NCBI GenBank assembly: GCA_031835245.1 | Contig: JAVKOQ010000515.1 | Span: 1 to 31,097, forward strand | Length of the DNA stretch: 31,097 bases | Reading direction: 5' to 3' | Origin: Balamuthia mandrillaris | Taxonomy: Eukaryota; Discosea; Longamoebia; Balamuthiidae | In this document: piece after piece, positions 10,403-20,504 of the stretch | Layout: every line of letters starts with the position of its first letter | How positions within the stretch are numbered: position 1 is the stretch's first letter | The notes under the pieces: generated by a model | Databases searched by the model: none | The model's input: only the letters and a program-made list of their open reading frames with translations | Told to the model about the DNA's origin: nothing | Position numbers and translations under genes: made by a program

Positions 10403-13400
10403 TTTTGCATAAAGACGAGCCAGGAGGAGCAAATTTCGACGTTGTATCGTTTTCTTAAAGCGAAAAGCTGGATCGTGCCCAAAGCGAAGAAAGCGTTGCT
10501 GGAGCACTGGGTATGTGTTTTTCCTTTGCGACTGCTCTTACTTGTTTCCTTGGTGGAGTCCTTATGCTTTCATTCTTTTTTGCTCTTGTTTTCTTTCCTC
10601 TTGTTTTTGTCTTCGTCGCTTGTCTTTATCATCCTCTTCTTTTTCTGTTACTTCAAAGACATGGAGAGCTGAGGAAAGGCCAGACCTTATCACCGAGGAG
10701 GAGGTACAAGGGCACGTTTGGTTCAAAAACGGGTTGGGCACTTTTGGTGGTTTTGATAAAGAGAATAGGCCGTCCATCATCTTCTTTCCTGCTCTTCACA
10801 TGCCTTTCTTCGGTCCTGAAGACGTACATATTCTTTCTCTCCTCCCTTTCCTTGTTGTTGTCCTTCTTGTTCTCGTTTTCGTTCTTGTTCTTCTTCTTGT
10901 TCCTTCTCCTTCTCTTGCGTTAACGCAACCAAACAAAGGTTGAGCTTAATACAAAGACAGTGCGGTGGATTTTGGAGACTCTGACTCGTCGTTTGCCAGC
11001 CGGTGTTTCCAAATGGACAGTCATTGTCGACTTTACTGGCTCTACTCTTCAGTAACGAGTTTCATCACACCTCTTCTTTCCTCTCTTTTGTCCTCTCTTT
11101 GCTCTCTTCTGTCCGTTGTCTCTTCTCTGCTGCACTCTTCTTCCTCTCTTCTTCTCTTCTCTCTGCCTCTCAGACTTTGCCAACGATAACGTAAAAAAGG
11201 ATTGTGAGAGAAGGAGAACTCAAAGTGTGGAAAGAAAATGCGGAACAAATCCGGAGGCATTACCCAGAGCGCTTAGGTCAGATCATTGTCCTCAATCCGA
11301 ACTTTTTACAGGTCATCATCAGCAAACTCATACATCGTAAAAACCACTTGAGCGAAGGAAAGGTACGCGCCGTTTTTGCCTACTGTATCACTTTTGGGTT
11401 TTTTTTTGTTGCTTGGTCGTTAGACGTTGTTTCTCTTCACTATTTATTTACTTATGCTTTGGTTCTTTACAGGTAACTGTTCTACGAGGCAGAAAAACTT
11501 ACGTGGAAAAACTTTACAAGTTCTTCGATCCAGAACAGCTGCCTCTGCAATATGGTGGATGTTTGGACTGCCTCACGAAAAACCAGATCAAGCTGTTGGT
11601 CCAGGCTGGAAGAGCGGCTACCCCTTACCATGCTTCTGTTAGAGCTAACACGCCATCCATTGCTCGTAAAACGGCAGGGGGCCATTCTTCTTTAGGGGCA
11701 CAATTGTCGTTTGGTTCGTTGGATAATCTTTCCAAGCTGCAAATGCAGAAAGAGAAACGACAGCGAGCGGAACAAACAGAAGAACAAGAAGACGGGGAGA
11801 AAGAAAAAGAACCGTCGGAAAAGAAGAAAGGGAGCTCAAGAAGAAGAAAAAGAACAGAAAGTGCAAAACCCGCAGCAAAAGCAAAAGAAAAAGATGAAGA
11901 TCTTCTTGACTTCTCCTCTGGTGAATCCTCTCCCTCAACCAAAGCCCAAAAAATGCAAAACCTTCGACGGCTCTCTGAGACAGGAGTTAAAGCGGCTTGG
12001 AAGGATGCGCATGCTCAAGTTAAGTCACACATCCGAGAACATAAGAAAGACCGAAAGAAGAAAGCGGAAGAGAAGATGGAGATCAAGCAGGCTTGGCTCT
12101 ATCAGAAGGAGGAACTGCTCGAAACGGGAGAATTCTTGACGTCATCAGGAAAGAAGAGAAATGAGGATGCTACAACCAAGGAAACCGGCTTGGATAACGT
12201 CCCTAAAGAGCCTGAAATGAGGGATGACTGTACCAACACAAAACCTGAGACCCAGAAAAGTATTGTTAAGCCTTTTAATGTGTCTGTCGATATGCTCCCG
12301 CCGGTACATATCTGTTCTCTCGTCTACAATCTCTGTTGTTACCCATCCTGACTGACTGATGCATTACAGTCCGCATCTGTTATTATTGATCGTCGAACTC
12401 GTAGGCGATACCCTTGGGAAGTCAACTATTCTGAACTTGAGCTTCTCGTAAGTGAAGCACTTTTTTTTTTTTTTTTTGGTTTTAGTTTTGCTTGGGTGCT
12501 CATACGTCTTCTTAAAAGGATAAAATAGGCAGCGGTGGAATGGGAGAGGTATTTAGGGCCAAATGGAGAGGACTTGTCGTGGCTGTTAAAAAAATGAAGC
12601 AACCATCAGGATTCATCATGAAAGAAGACCTTCGAAACTTTTTAAGAGAAATCAATATAATGAGGTTTGTTTGCTTCCATTTCTGACACACATGCTTTTT
12701 TCGGTCAATCGCTCAAACTCCCTCTTCAAAACAACAGTCAACTTCGGCATCCGAACATACTTTTGCTTTTGGGAGCCTGTCTCGACTATCCAAATGTTTG
12801 TATAATTAGCGAATTTATTTCAGAGGGGGACCTTCATCAGTATTTGCTCCATGAGCCACAACCTTGGCATCGCAAGCTTGAACTCGCGATAGACGCTGCC
12901 AGAGGTAATTGTTTTTTCATTCTTCCACCTTCTCTTTTGTTTTGGCTCACGCTTCATTCTCTTCTATCGAGGTCTCGCATTTCTGCATCTTGCAAAGCCA
13001 CCCGTGCTCCATCAAGACCTCAAATCCTATAACTTATTGGTAATGAAGCTCTTATTTCTGGTTCAAGTTCCTTGCTTCCAGTTCAATTTTCTCATCAATG
13101 TAAGTCACTAATCAACAGGTTGATAAATGGGGTCGTGTGAAAGTATCTGACTTTGGCATTTCCCACGTGCTTGCTGAAGACCTTGGCATCAACTCCCATC
13201 ACGGCCATGCTGAACCACAAGGGTTTGGCACTCTTAATTGGTTAGCCTCTCTTCTCTCCCTCCTAAATCCTTTGGGAGTAATGCGAGAAGGGTGCTAAGT
13301 GGATTCAAAAAAACAAAAGGGTTGCACCAGAAATATTGATAAGTTGCGAGCCTCATTCCATCAAAACAGATATATACGCCTTTGGCATGGTTCGTCCCCC

Positions 13401-14750
13401 TTTCATTTCCGTCACATCTCTCTCATTTTGGAGCAACAGGTGTTATGGGAGATTCTCTGCGAGAAGATACCTTACGAAGGACAAAGCGAATTGGAAGTGG
13501 TGTACTCTATCGCAGAGGGCATCTTCCCGACGATCCCCGAGAGCTGCGACCCAGAATACGCGGATCTCATTCGATGGTGTTGGAAACAGGATCCAAAAGA
13601 AAGACCAACTATTGAAGAGGTGTTAGCCACGTTGGAAGCAATCTATGCCAAGCTTTCTCCGACAGAGAAGGAGAGAACACCAAAACCTGCAAAGAACCAA
13701 GAAACAGAAAAGCTCGTTGAGCTACAAACTGGCAACCTGAAGCAAAATGTACTAGATGCATTGGAAGCTACTGCTAAACCCGTCATTACCGCCAAGACTG
13801 CAAATGCTGAGATTATCGCTTGTAATTCTGCTGCTGCCAAAATGTTTGGCTTCAGTTCCAAAGAAGAGTTAATAGGTATGTGTACACGTTTTTGACATCT
13901 ATTTATCTTCTTTCTTCCATTCTTCTCCTCCTTCTCCTTCTTTCTCTTCTTCTTCTCCGCCTCCTCCCGCCGTTTCAGGTTGTTAAGACACTTTGTAGGA
14001 CAATCACTTGCGACGTTAGCGAGCGAAACAGCACCAACGGATATACCAACTTTCTTGGCATTGCTCGAAACTACCAAAGTTTTCGAATGCAAACGTAAGA
14101 GTGGGGAGCGAGTCCTCATCGAAGTGGAGCTCGCGCAAGTTCGTTCAAGCGCCACAGATGGATCTGATGAAGGTGGCTTCATCACTGGCACTCTCGTGGA
14201 ACACATTTCATCCTCTTCTTCACCATTGACGTCATCATTGCAGGCAGATGAAAGTTCACTGCTTTCATCTACTTCCTCCTTAGCCGATTTCGATTGCGAG
14301 GATGATGAGAAAACCGATGACGATGATGATGACGATGAGGCAATGTACCGGCGCAGCGCTCAAAAGATTTGGAAAGATGAGCAACAACAAAGCGCGGTAC
14401 TCTGCCTTGATGGCGATGGAAGAATCGTTTATTGGTCTGAAACTGCCGAGAAACAATTTGGATGGACTCGACGAGATGCTTTGGGAAATAGCGTTACCAT
14501 GTTGATGGCGAGCAACGATCAACAACTCCGAGAACGATGCTTTGAATTCATCATGAGCGCTTACGCAGAACGAGAGAATGGAGAAGAGCGGCCCGCAGAT
14601 AGAAGGATTGTTTTCGTCGTGAAATGCAAGCGGGGAGAGGACAGACAAGGAGAATTGAAATTAATACGAGACGCAAAGAGCAAAGAAGGAGAACATCTAT
14701 TTTTGACAGCAGTATTGCGACCACGACCGCTGGATATCCTATTCCTTTGA
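10175..14750 (+). CDS. CRAL-TRIO (Sec14) - TKL protein kinase - PAS - PAS protein
   Basis: Fourteen exons: 10175-10309, 10415-10510, 10659-10823, 10939-11051, 11200-11362, 11473-12303, 12370-12447, 12519-12664, 12738-12904, 12972-13039, 13119-13240, 13320-13389, 13440-13879, 13979-14750. They sum to 1,121 aa. Residues about 46-245 are a CRAL-TRIO module: helix TLYRFLKAKSWIVPKAKKAL, HYPERLGQIIVLNPNFLQVI, and FFDPEQLPLQYGG, which bind hydrophobic lipids. A charged linker follows. Residues about 515-790 are a TKL kinase opening with PWEVNYSELELL: P-loop GSGGMGEV (531-538), Lys551, HQDLKSYN (645-652), DFG (665-667), VAPE, YAFGMVLWEI, DPKERPT. HRD is changed to HQD. PAS1 lies at about 815-915 (IIACNSAAAKMFGFSSKEEL) and PAS2 at about 1003-1120 (LDGDGRIVYWSETAEKQFGW). 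The start at 10175 has a good context (ATAAAATGG). Exon 13's donor is the weakest. The lipid and kinase parts could instead be two genes, but exon 6 spans from one into the linker and splices in frame into the kinase. Confidence 0.85.
10359..10398. repeat. (CT)n microsatellite in Sec14-kinase intron 1
   Basis: Twenty CT units lie in the intron 10310-10414, 16 nt before the acceptor. The run therefore occupies the polypyrimidine-tract position. Confidence 0.92.
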
Positions 14751-15135
14751 ACACGACCCACTTCCTCTCTTTCCACTTGCTTTTGTTCTCACTCGCCCCT
14801 CCTCTCCTCTATTCCGGCTTATTTCCGCATATAATGGCGTAAGGTGGCACGTGCTGCGTTACCACCTTAATCTACAAATAGAAACTCGCCTTAAATTTAA
14901 GGTGAGAGGCGCCAACTTTAAGGTGGTAATGCTTGCTGTAACGCGTACTGTGCCGGTTTTAGCTTTAGGACCCCCTTATTTTCTTCTGCATAACACCCTC
15001 ACTGACAAAGGTATGGCTATTCTTCGCTCCTGTTCCTGTTGTGTTTCTCCTGTTTTTCTTTCTGTTGAACTTTTTTATGGTTTATTTATTCTTTTCTCTT
15101 ATGTCTATCATTTCTTTTCGTCACAAAAGATATCA
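14751..15135 (+). promoter_or_regulatory. Promoter/leader of the DMT transporter with TAAGGTG cluster
   Basis: This gap separates the Sec14-kinase stop from the transporter ATG. Between 14840 and 14930 the motif TAAGGTG or its complement CACCTTA recurs at about 14840, 14863, 14898 and 14919, with a variant at 14889. Two sites form a perfect 12-bp inverted pair (14859-14870 and 14918-14929), two form the palindrome CCTTAAATTTAAGG (14889-14902), and a CACGTG E-box is at 14848-14853. A probable 5' UTR intron runs from the donor GTATGG at about 15010 to an acceptor AAAAG at 15129. Confidence 0.6.
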
Positions 15136-16699
15136 ATGCCAGGACGAACCCAAGCTCCGGACGATATTTTCCTGTTGGAAGAACAGCTAACTGCTGACTC
15201 TGGCAGCAGGTCGGACCTACAAGGCGAACGAATTGTGGAAGACGAGAGAGAAGACACAGCTCCACTTCTTGCCGGACCGCTCTCTTTCTCTAAAATCGGC
15301 GAAGCAACAGCAACTCTAGCGACAACAGAGCACGAATGGCCAGCTCCGGAAGCAATTGTTTTAGGGCAAATAAGCTCAAAACACTCAACAACAGCTGAAA
15401 TAGAGCATTTCAGTGATGTACCGCAGGAAGCTTTACGCAACATTAAGACCGAACAACAAAAACTGCTGCTTGCTAATGAAGAGAGAGAAGAGGTGGAGGA
15501 AGTAGATGTGGAGTTGGGACTGCAACAAATGGAGAAAGAGGAGTCCGTGGTGGTTGCGGCAGATCAGGAGACAGTATGGAGGCGTCGCTTTCGAACGGCA
15601 TACTTGCACTTGGGCCTGCTGGTGGTGCAAGTCTCCTTTGCTTCTCTCTCCGTGTTTGGCAAAAAAGGGCTCCATTACATTGACCCTTGGCCCTTCGTTT
15701 GCTTCCGCGTGTGGGGAAGCATTCCTTTTCTCCTTGTATCCGTTCTTCTCCTCGACCGTCACAACTTTATCCAGTCTATCCGCCCAAAGATCATCCTCAA
15801 ATGTGGATTGTTTGGACTCATATTCCTGACCTTTAACTCTGCTCTGTATGTGTACGGACTTGCCAAGTCTACCGCCAACAATGCAGCCACCATACACTTG
15901 AGCATTCCCATATGGACAACCGTGTTTGCGCTTATGTTTCGAGGAGAGCCAAGAGGAATGCTCAAATTTGCTGGCATGGGCATTGCTTTAGTGGTTCGTT
16001 TTTTTTTTCTTTCCAACACGTCTCTTTCTTCTCTCCGTTTCTTGCCATAGCTAACCTTTTGTTTCGCCAACTTCTTCTCGACAGGGTGCGCTGACAATGT
16101 TAGAACTGGAGGACTTTCAGGTTGGTGGCGACGTTCTAGTGGGCAACTTGATGATACTGGTAATGTCGGTCATCTACTCGTTGTATCTGGTGTTTGCCAA
16201 GCCGCTTCTCTCCGAGATCTCCCCCCTTTGCCAAACCTTCTGGCTGTTCGCTCTGTCAGGAGTGGTCATGCTCTTCTCCCTTCCGTTTAGCTGGAGCAAG
16301 TTCGCAGAGATGGGGTACATGCCCTCCGAAGGATGGTTCTCGTTGCTGCTTGCGGTGGTGATTGGCACCTTCCTCCCTTACGTGGTGATGCAGCGAGCCC
16401 TCAACTACGCCTCTCCTGTCATCACCGCTGTCTACTTGCCAGTAGAGCTGCTGGCAACGGTTCTGCTCTCCATCATAGTGCTGGGAGAAGATCCGACGTT
16501 GAGACAAGGAGCGGGCGCTTGTGGCATCTTGTTGGGGCTTGTGCTGGTGACTTACGCCAAGAGCAAGGAGGAGGAGAAAAAGGAAGATGGCTACCGCCAT
16601 CCAGGTTCATCCACCAAGCAACAAGAAGAGGAGGATGCGGACCCACTGGAAAGCGAGGATGGTAAGGAGATGGAGGGGGATATGCCTCCTACCCGGTGA
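15136..16699 (+). CDS. EamA/DMT-family membrane transporter
   Basis: Two exons, 15136-15993 and 16085-16699, give 490 aa. Residues 1-155 are a long, acidic, presumably cytosolic N-terminus. Then follow about ten hydrophobic helices typical of the drug/metabolite transporter superfamily with two EamA halves: helix 1 HLGLLVVQVSFASLSVFGKK; DPWPFVCFRVWGSIPFLLV; the half-end NNAATIHLSIPIWTTVFAL; then in the second half MILVMSVIYSLYLVFAKPLL, SLLLAVVIGTFLPYVVMQRA and LPVELLATVLLSIIVLGEDP, with GILLGLVLVTYAK as the last helix. The C-terminus is short, charged and cytosolic (KSKEEEKKEDGY, acidic end). EamA proteins such as the plant WAT1 group export metabolites, amino acids or auxin across the plasma or vacuole membrane; the substrate cannot be told here. 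The intron splits the protein between the halves. The ATG at 15136 is the first after the 5' UTR acceptor. Confidence 0.88.
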
Positions 16700-17233
16700 G
16701 AAAGCGACTGTTGCTGCGGTTCTGTTTTTAAAAAATGAAAATTATTTATTGGGTCTTCTATAAGAGACTCTCTGCTCGCTTGTTTGTGCTGCATGCAGCA
16801 CGAGCTGTTATGTGGTCATCATACCGAAGGTAGGGACTTTTGGGGGGGAGGGGAGGGGAGGGGGACAAAGGGGGGGAGGGGGACAAAGCCGTTCTCTTTT
16901 TTTAAATGTCTTCTCACTCCCTTTCACTTCTTGGCCGAAGACGCCAGGCCAACCCCTCAGGCCCACAGCTAGCTTTGCTACGGCGACCTGGCGAGGGGGG
17001 GGGGGCCCCAGCGCTGTTGGTTGGTGGGTGGGTGCCCAAGTTGTGGTTTTGGCTGACATACAGGTGTGGCAACTTAGCAATAACTGCGTGGCAACAGCAC
17101 GGAACAAAGGAGGATGGAGAGTCGCGTTCCAACACGGAAGAGTTAGTATCACACTCGCCCTCTTGTGGTCTTTGTGATATGTGCTTATCCCCTACTTTGT
17201 TTTGCAGCAATATCGGAGTACTTGTTGCCGTTG
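16700..17233. other. Intergenic region with palindrome and G-runs
   Basis: A perfect 16-bp palindrome, GTGCTGCATGCAGCAC, lies at 16786-16801. G-run clusters follow at about 16839-16887 and 16996-17005, able to form G-quadruplexes. A pyrimidine-rich acceptor (TTGTTTTGCAG at about 17197-17207) precedes the stress-protein start, so its 5' UTR probably contains an intron. No coding exon was recognised. Confidence 0.55.
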
Positions 17234-17737
17234 ATGGGCAAAAAATGGGTGGTCTGTGTGGATGGCAGTGTTGAAAGTGAGGCTGCCTTCCGTTCTGCTG
17301 TGTTCGACCTGGTGCAGCCAGCCAGGCATGACCACCTCTTCATAGTGCTGGTCTTGAACAACGAAACCAAAGATAAAGCCAACTTCCAACTAACCACCAC
17401 CCTCACCACCCAAAAAAAACTAAACACCTCCCTCACAATCAAAAGTTGAAAGAAGGGCTGAGCTACGAGCTTGTGCTGGTGGAGGGGGAGGACAAGCCAG
17501 GCAAGCTTATTGTGGACTCTATCAAGCGCCACAAGGCGCACTACGTGGTGATAGGCAGCCGTGGAAATGGCTTCTTCCATAAGGTACCCCCCTCACTTCT
17601 CTGGCTTCTATCCGGTAAGAGGTTTAACACGTTTCGTCTGATGGTAGAAACTTATGGGGAGCGTAAGCGAGTACGTGGCACAGCATAGCCCAGTACCCGT
17701 CATGATAGTGCGCCCCAACAACAATGCGGAAGATTAA
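17234..17737 (+). CDS. Universal stress protein (UspA family), short form
   Basis: Exons 17234-17350, 17446-17583 and 17648-17737 give 114 aa. The start GKKWVVCVDGSVESEAAFRS is the Usp beta1 and alpha1. The middle HYVVIGSRGNGFFHK followed by LMGSVSEYVAQHSPVPVMIV is the nucleotide-binding loop (G-x2-G-x9-G-S/T type) and last strand. These small cytosolic proteins bind ATP or AMP and respond to stress. Usual length is 140-160 aa; this model lacks most of the long second helix between beta2 and beta3. The only plausible donor near there (17351) gives a 95-nt, A/C-rich intron without a pyrimidine tract, so a missed small exon or alternative splicing is possible. The ATG may instead lie in an upstream exon. 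The end of the gene is secure. Confidence 0.78.
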
Positions 17738-18456
17738 CCGGCGAGTGTTTGGTGTGTGATGACAGCACCATCTCTTCAAGATAGTAGTAGTAATGGATGG
17801 GTGAGGAACACCGAGAGAATAAAGGGAAAAGAGGGAGTGACAGCCGTAGCAACGGGCCACTCTTCTTTGTTCGTTCTTTGGTTTCATATTTCAAAAGGAG
17901 GAGGGTTAAAAAGAGAGAAAGGGGCCGCAGGAGGAAGAAGAGGAGGAGGAGGAGGAGGAGGAGGAGGAGGAGGAGGAGGAGGAGGAGGAGGAGGAGGAGG
18001 AGGAGGAGGAGGAGGAGGAGGAGGAGGGGAGGAGGAGGAGGAGGAGGAGGAGGAGGAGGAGGAGGAGGAGGAGGAGGAGGAGGAGGAGGGTTACAAAGAG
18101 AGAAAGGGACTGCATCGTAGGAATCGAAAGTGGATGAAGAAGAAGCAACAGCAGGTTTAGGGAGAAAGCACAGAGGATGAAAAGAGGGAAGTGTGGGCGC
18201 AGTCGTGGCGACAGTAGTTGTCAATTGAGGTGGGAGGAGGGTACAGGGGAGCTGTGCCCTCTGGCGGAGAGAGGGGCGGAGGCGGATGTGGAGCTCATAA
18301 TGGAACTGACCGTTGACAGGCTTGATTTCCTTGCCATTGGTTCAATGGTGCCTTTGGACAGGGAGTGTTTATGCTTCATTTTGCCAGAATGCCCTTGTTT
18401 GGAGAAATTGGTTATAAGAAAGGAGCCAACGAAAAATAGCTTGTGTGGGGAGAGAT
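17738..18456. other. Gap with GGA tract, between convergent genes
   Basis: Downstream sequence of the stress-protein gene (plus) and the C2 gene (minus). It is dominated by the GGA tract listed separately. The remaining part (18120-18456) shows no recognised protein or RNA and is presumably 3' UTR. Confidence 0.5.
17935..18091. repeat. (GGA)n trinucleotide tract
   Basis: About 50 GGA units with one interruption near 18027. It yields long spurious frames of poly-Gly, poly-Glu, poly-Arg, poly-Leu and poly-Ser, none of which is a gene. Confidence 0.95.
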
Positions 18457-18599
18457 CTAAACGGGGATGAGTTTTGATGTACCAAAACCTATACCGGCAC
18501 GTTCGTTTGGCCGGAATTGCCATCTAGGGTTGAGAGCACGCACCCAATGCCGTGGGTCTAAGTTTATTGCCAAAAACAGTGAGTGAACGTACCGCAACG

Positions 18600-18637
<38 letters not shown>

Positions 18638-19743
18638 CATACCAAAGGGAAATGCTTGGATGGAAAGTTCTACTTTGCCTTTGCCATCGTTCAAAGTGAC
18701 CCATCGCACCAATTCTGGCACACTGTTGCTGATATGGCCCCGCCTGCCATCCCGCTCATATTCTGCGCTCCTTCGCTCTCTAGGCTGTTCAGCCACCCTT
18801 TCAACGTCCTTAAATACTACTGTGTTAACAGGCTCCTTATTGTTGGAGGAAGCGTCGTCCCTCCCTAAACTCTTGAGTTTTTCTTTCTTCAATAAATCCC
18901 GCTTCATCTGCACCAATATCTGTATCTCTTCGTCGATGTCCTCCACGGTGGCTTTTCCACGAGCGATCCTAGCCCGCCGCTGCCTGTTGCGTTCTTCTTT
19001 CTCCTTTTGCATTTCTCGCTGCTTCAGCGAGAACGATAGATAAGCCTCTCCTAAAAAGTCGTCCTCTTTGAACTTACTCCAATCCCGCAGTATAATGTGC
19101 AGTTTCTCATCCTTCTCAACAATGAAGTAGTATTTGTGCAAGTCAAAACCCCATCCTGGAAATGCCATCGCCCGCTTCGCCATTTGCTTCTTAAACTTTC
19201 TCTTTCCGTGCTTCGAACAAGGTGTGTGAATGTGTGTCCGCTGTATCACTTCTCCTATCCGTAGAACGGAATAGACGTCCATGCCTATTGTGTTTGTGTG
19301 ATGTGAAATTTGGTTACGCGTGCGTTGCCATTGTAGCACCAGATATAATGTAACTTACTTTCAGGATCAACTGGCTGAAGGTCTTGTACGCTTTTGATCT
19401 CAAAAGAAAACTGTGGGGTGAGAGGTATATGGGTGAAGGGTGAATGTTAGGAATGGCGAATGAGGAAAACAGCAGTGGAGCCACTTACTGTCCAAGCATT
19501 GCTTTGCTTTGCAGAAATGACCTGGGAAATAAGGTCGCTGAGCTGCTTTGTGTGCAACTCTCTTGGTGGTTTTGGGTAGATGTAAAGAGACCTTGTTCGC
19601 CGAGTTTCTGTGCACAACAGTTCTACTCGAACCTCCGTTCCTTCTGCTGATATCTATTTCACACAGCACGAGAAAACAGATATCAGGCCATTGCCACAAA
19701 GATACAGAGACGGGTCAAGGGAGAGCGTGCAGGAGAAAGAGGA

Positions 19744-19788
<45 letters not shown>

Positions 19789-20504
19789 CAAAAAGAGACC
19801 AGAGACAGAACGAACCCAACTTCTAGCATTGATTTTGAGCTTGAGGACACATATGTCATAGATGGGTTCGCCCTCTTGGTTAGACTTTATCTTGTTTTTT
19901 TTGTACATGAGAAGCTGATCAGGTTCCTTAAATATGACCATCCTGGTGTTTAGTTTTAGTCCAAAGTTCTGGCTGGACTCCCTCACCCCTGTTAAAACAA
20001 AAAAAATACAAACACCCAAAATGAAACATCAATCAACCGTAGATGAGAGAAACGAGAGCTCAAAAAAAAGAGAAGAAGTAGCAAACCGGCAATAAATTGA
20101 AGAATGGTACGGTTGCCTTCTTCTTCCGTAAGACCCTCGTTGCTAGTGCGTGCGGGGGCAGCAGTGGAGGAGGAAGAGGAAGAGGGGGCAGCCCCACCGG
20201 GGCTGTTGGGCAATGAAAATGTAGGTGTGCGGGAGGGAGGTGAAGGCGAAAGGTAAGACGGAGAAGAAGAGGGGGAAGTGGTTGCTGAAGCAGAGGCGGC
20301 GGTCTCTGCACCTACACGTACAGCCAACGGAGAAGAAACTTCTCTTCCTCGTTCCCCACCGCTACTGCCAGAACTGCTCCCATGACCACCACTGGAGGCA
20401 GCCCCACTAGCACTGGCACTGGCGCCATTAAGGGAGGAGGTTTTTGAGGGAACAGAAGGGAAGGAAGTGCTGGCGGAAGGAGAGCGCAGGCTCCCGCCTT
20501 TCAT
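18457..20504 (-). CDS. C2-domain protein
   Basis: Six exons on the minus strand: 20504-20087, 19988-19800, 19646-19489, 19410-19359, 19284-18643, 18557-18457, giving 519 aa. Residues 1-125 are a low-complexity Ser/Pro/Ala region. Residues 125-255 are of unsure fold (LNTRMVIFKEPDQLLMYKKN; RSLYIYPKPPRELHTKQLSD) and could be PH-like. A C2 domain starts at about 256: FSFEIKSVQDLQPVDPE, MDVYSVLRIGEVIQRTHIHT, KLHIILRDWSKFKEDDFLGE, and its last strand RWVTLNDGKGKVELSIQAF comes only after about 100 charged residues inserted in a loop. C2 domains bind membranes, often with calcium. The DWSKFKEDDFLG loop keeps the acidic positions, but full calcium ligation is not clear. The protein ends PNERAGIGFGTSKLIPV. 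All intron phases fit. The exon 2 donor and the start are less certain. Confidence 0.75.
18603..18634. repeat. (GA)n microsatellite in C2-gene intron 5
   Basis: About 15 GA units on the plus strand, CT on the transcript, just after the donor of the intron 18642-18558. Confidence 0.9.
19748..19784. repeat. (GA)n microsatellite in C2-gene intron 2
   Basis: About 18 GA units (CT on the transcript) in the intron 19799-19647. Confidence 0.9.

Noticed and set aside
11041-11199. Use of the acceptor CTCTCAG before 11174 in the Sec14-kinase gene
   Set aside because: It puts a stop in frame; the A-rich acceptor at 11199 restores the CRAL-TRIO frame.
11473-12447. Possibility that the Sec14 part and the kinase are two separate genes
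   Set aside because: Exon 6 runs unbroken from the end of the CRAL-TRIO domain through the linker, and its donor joins the kinase exons in frame. No terminator or new strong start was seen, though only RNA can settle it.
17756-18160. Poly-Gly/poly-Glu and, on the other strand, poly-Pro/poly-Leu frames
   Set aside because: Pure GGA tract in every frame, with no gene structure on either side.
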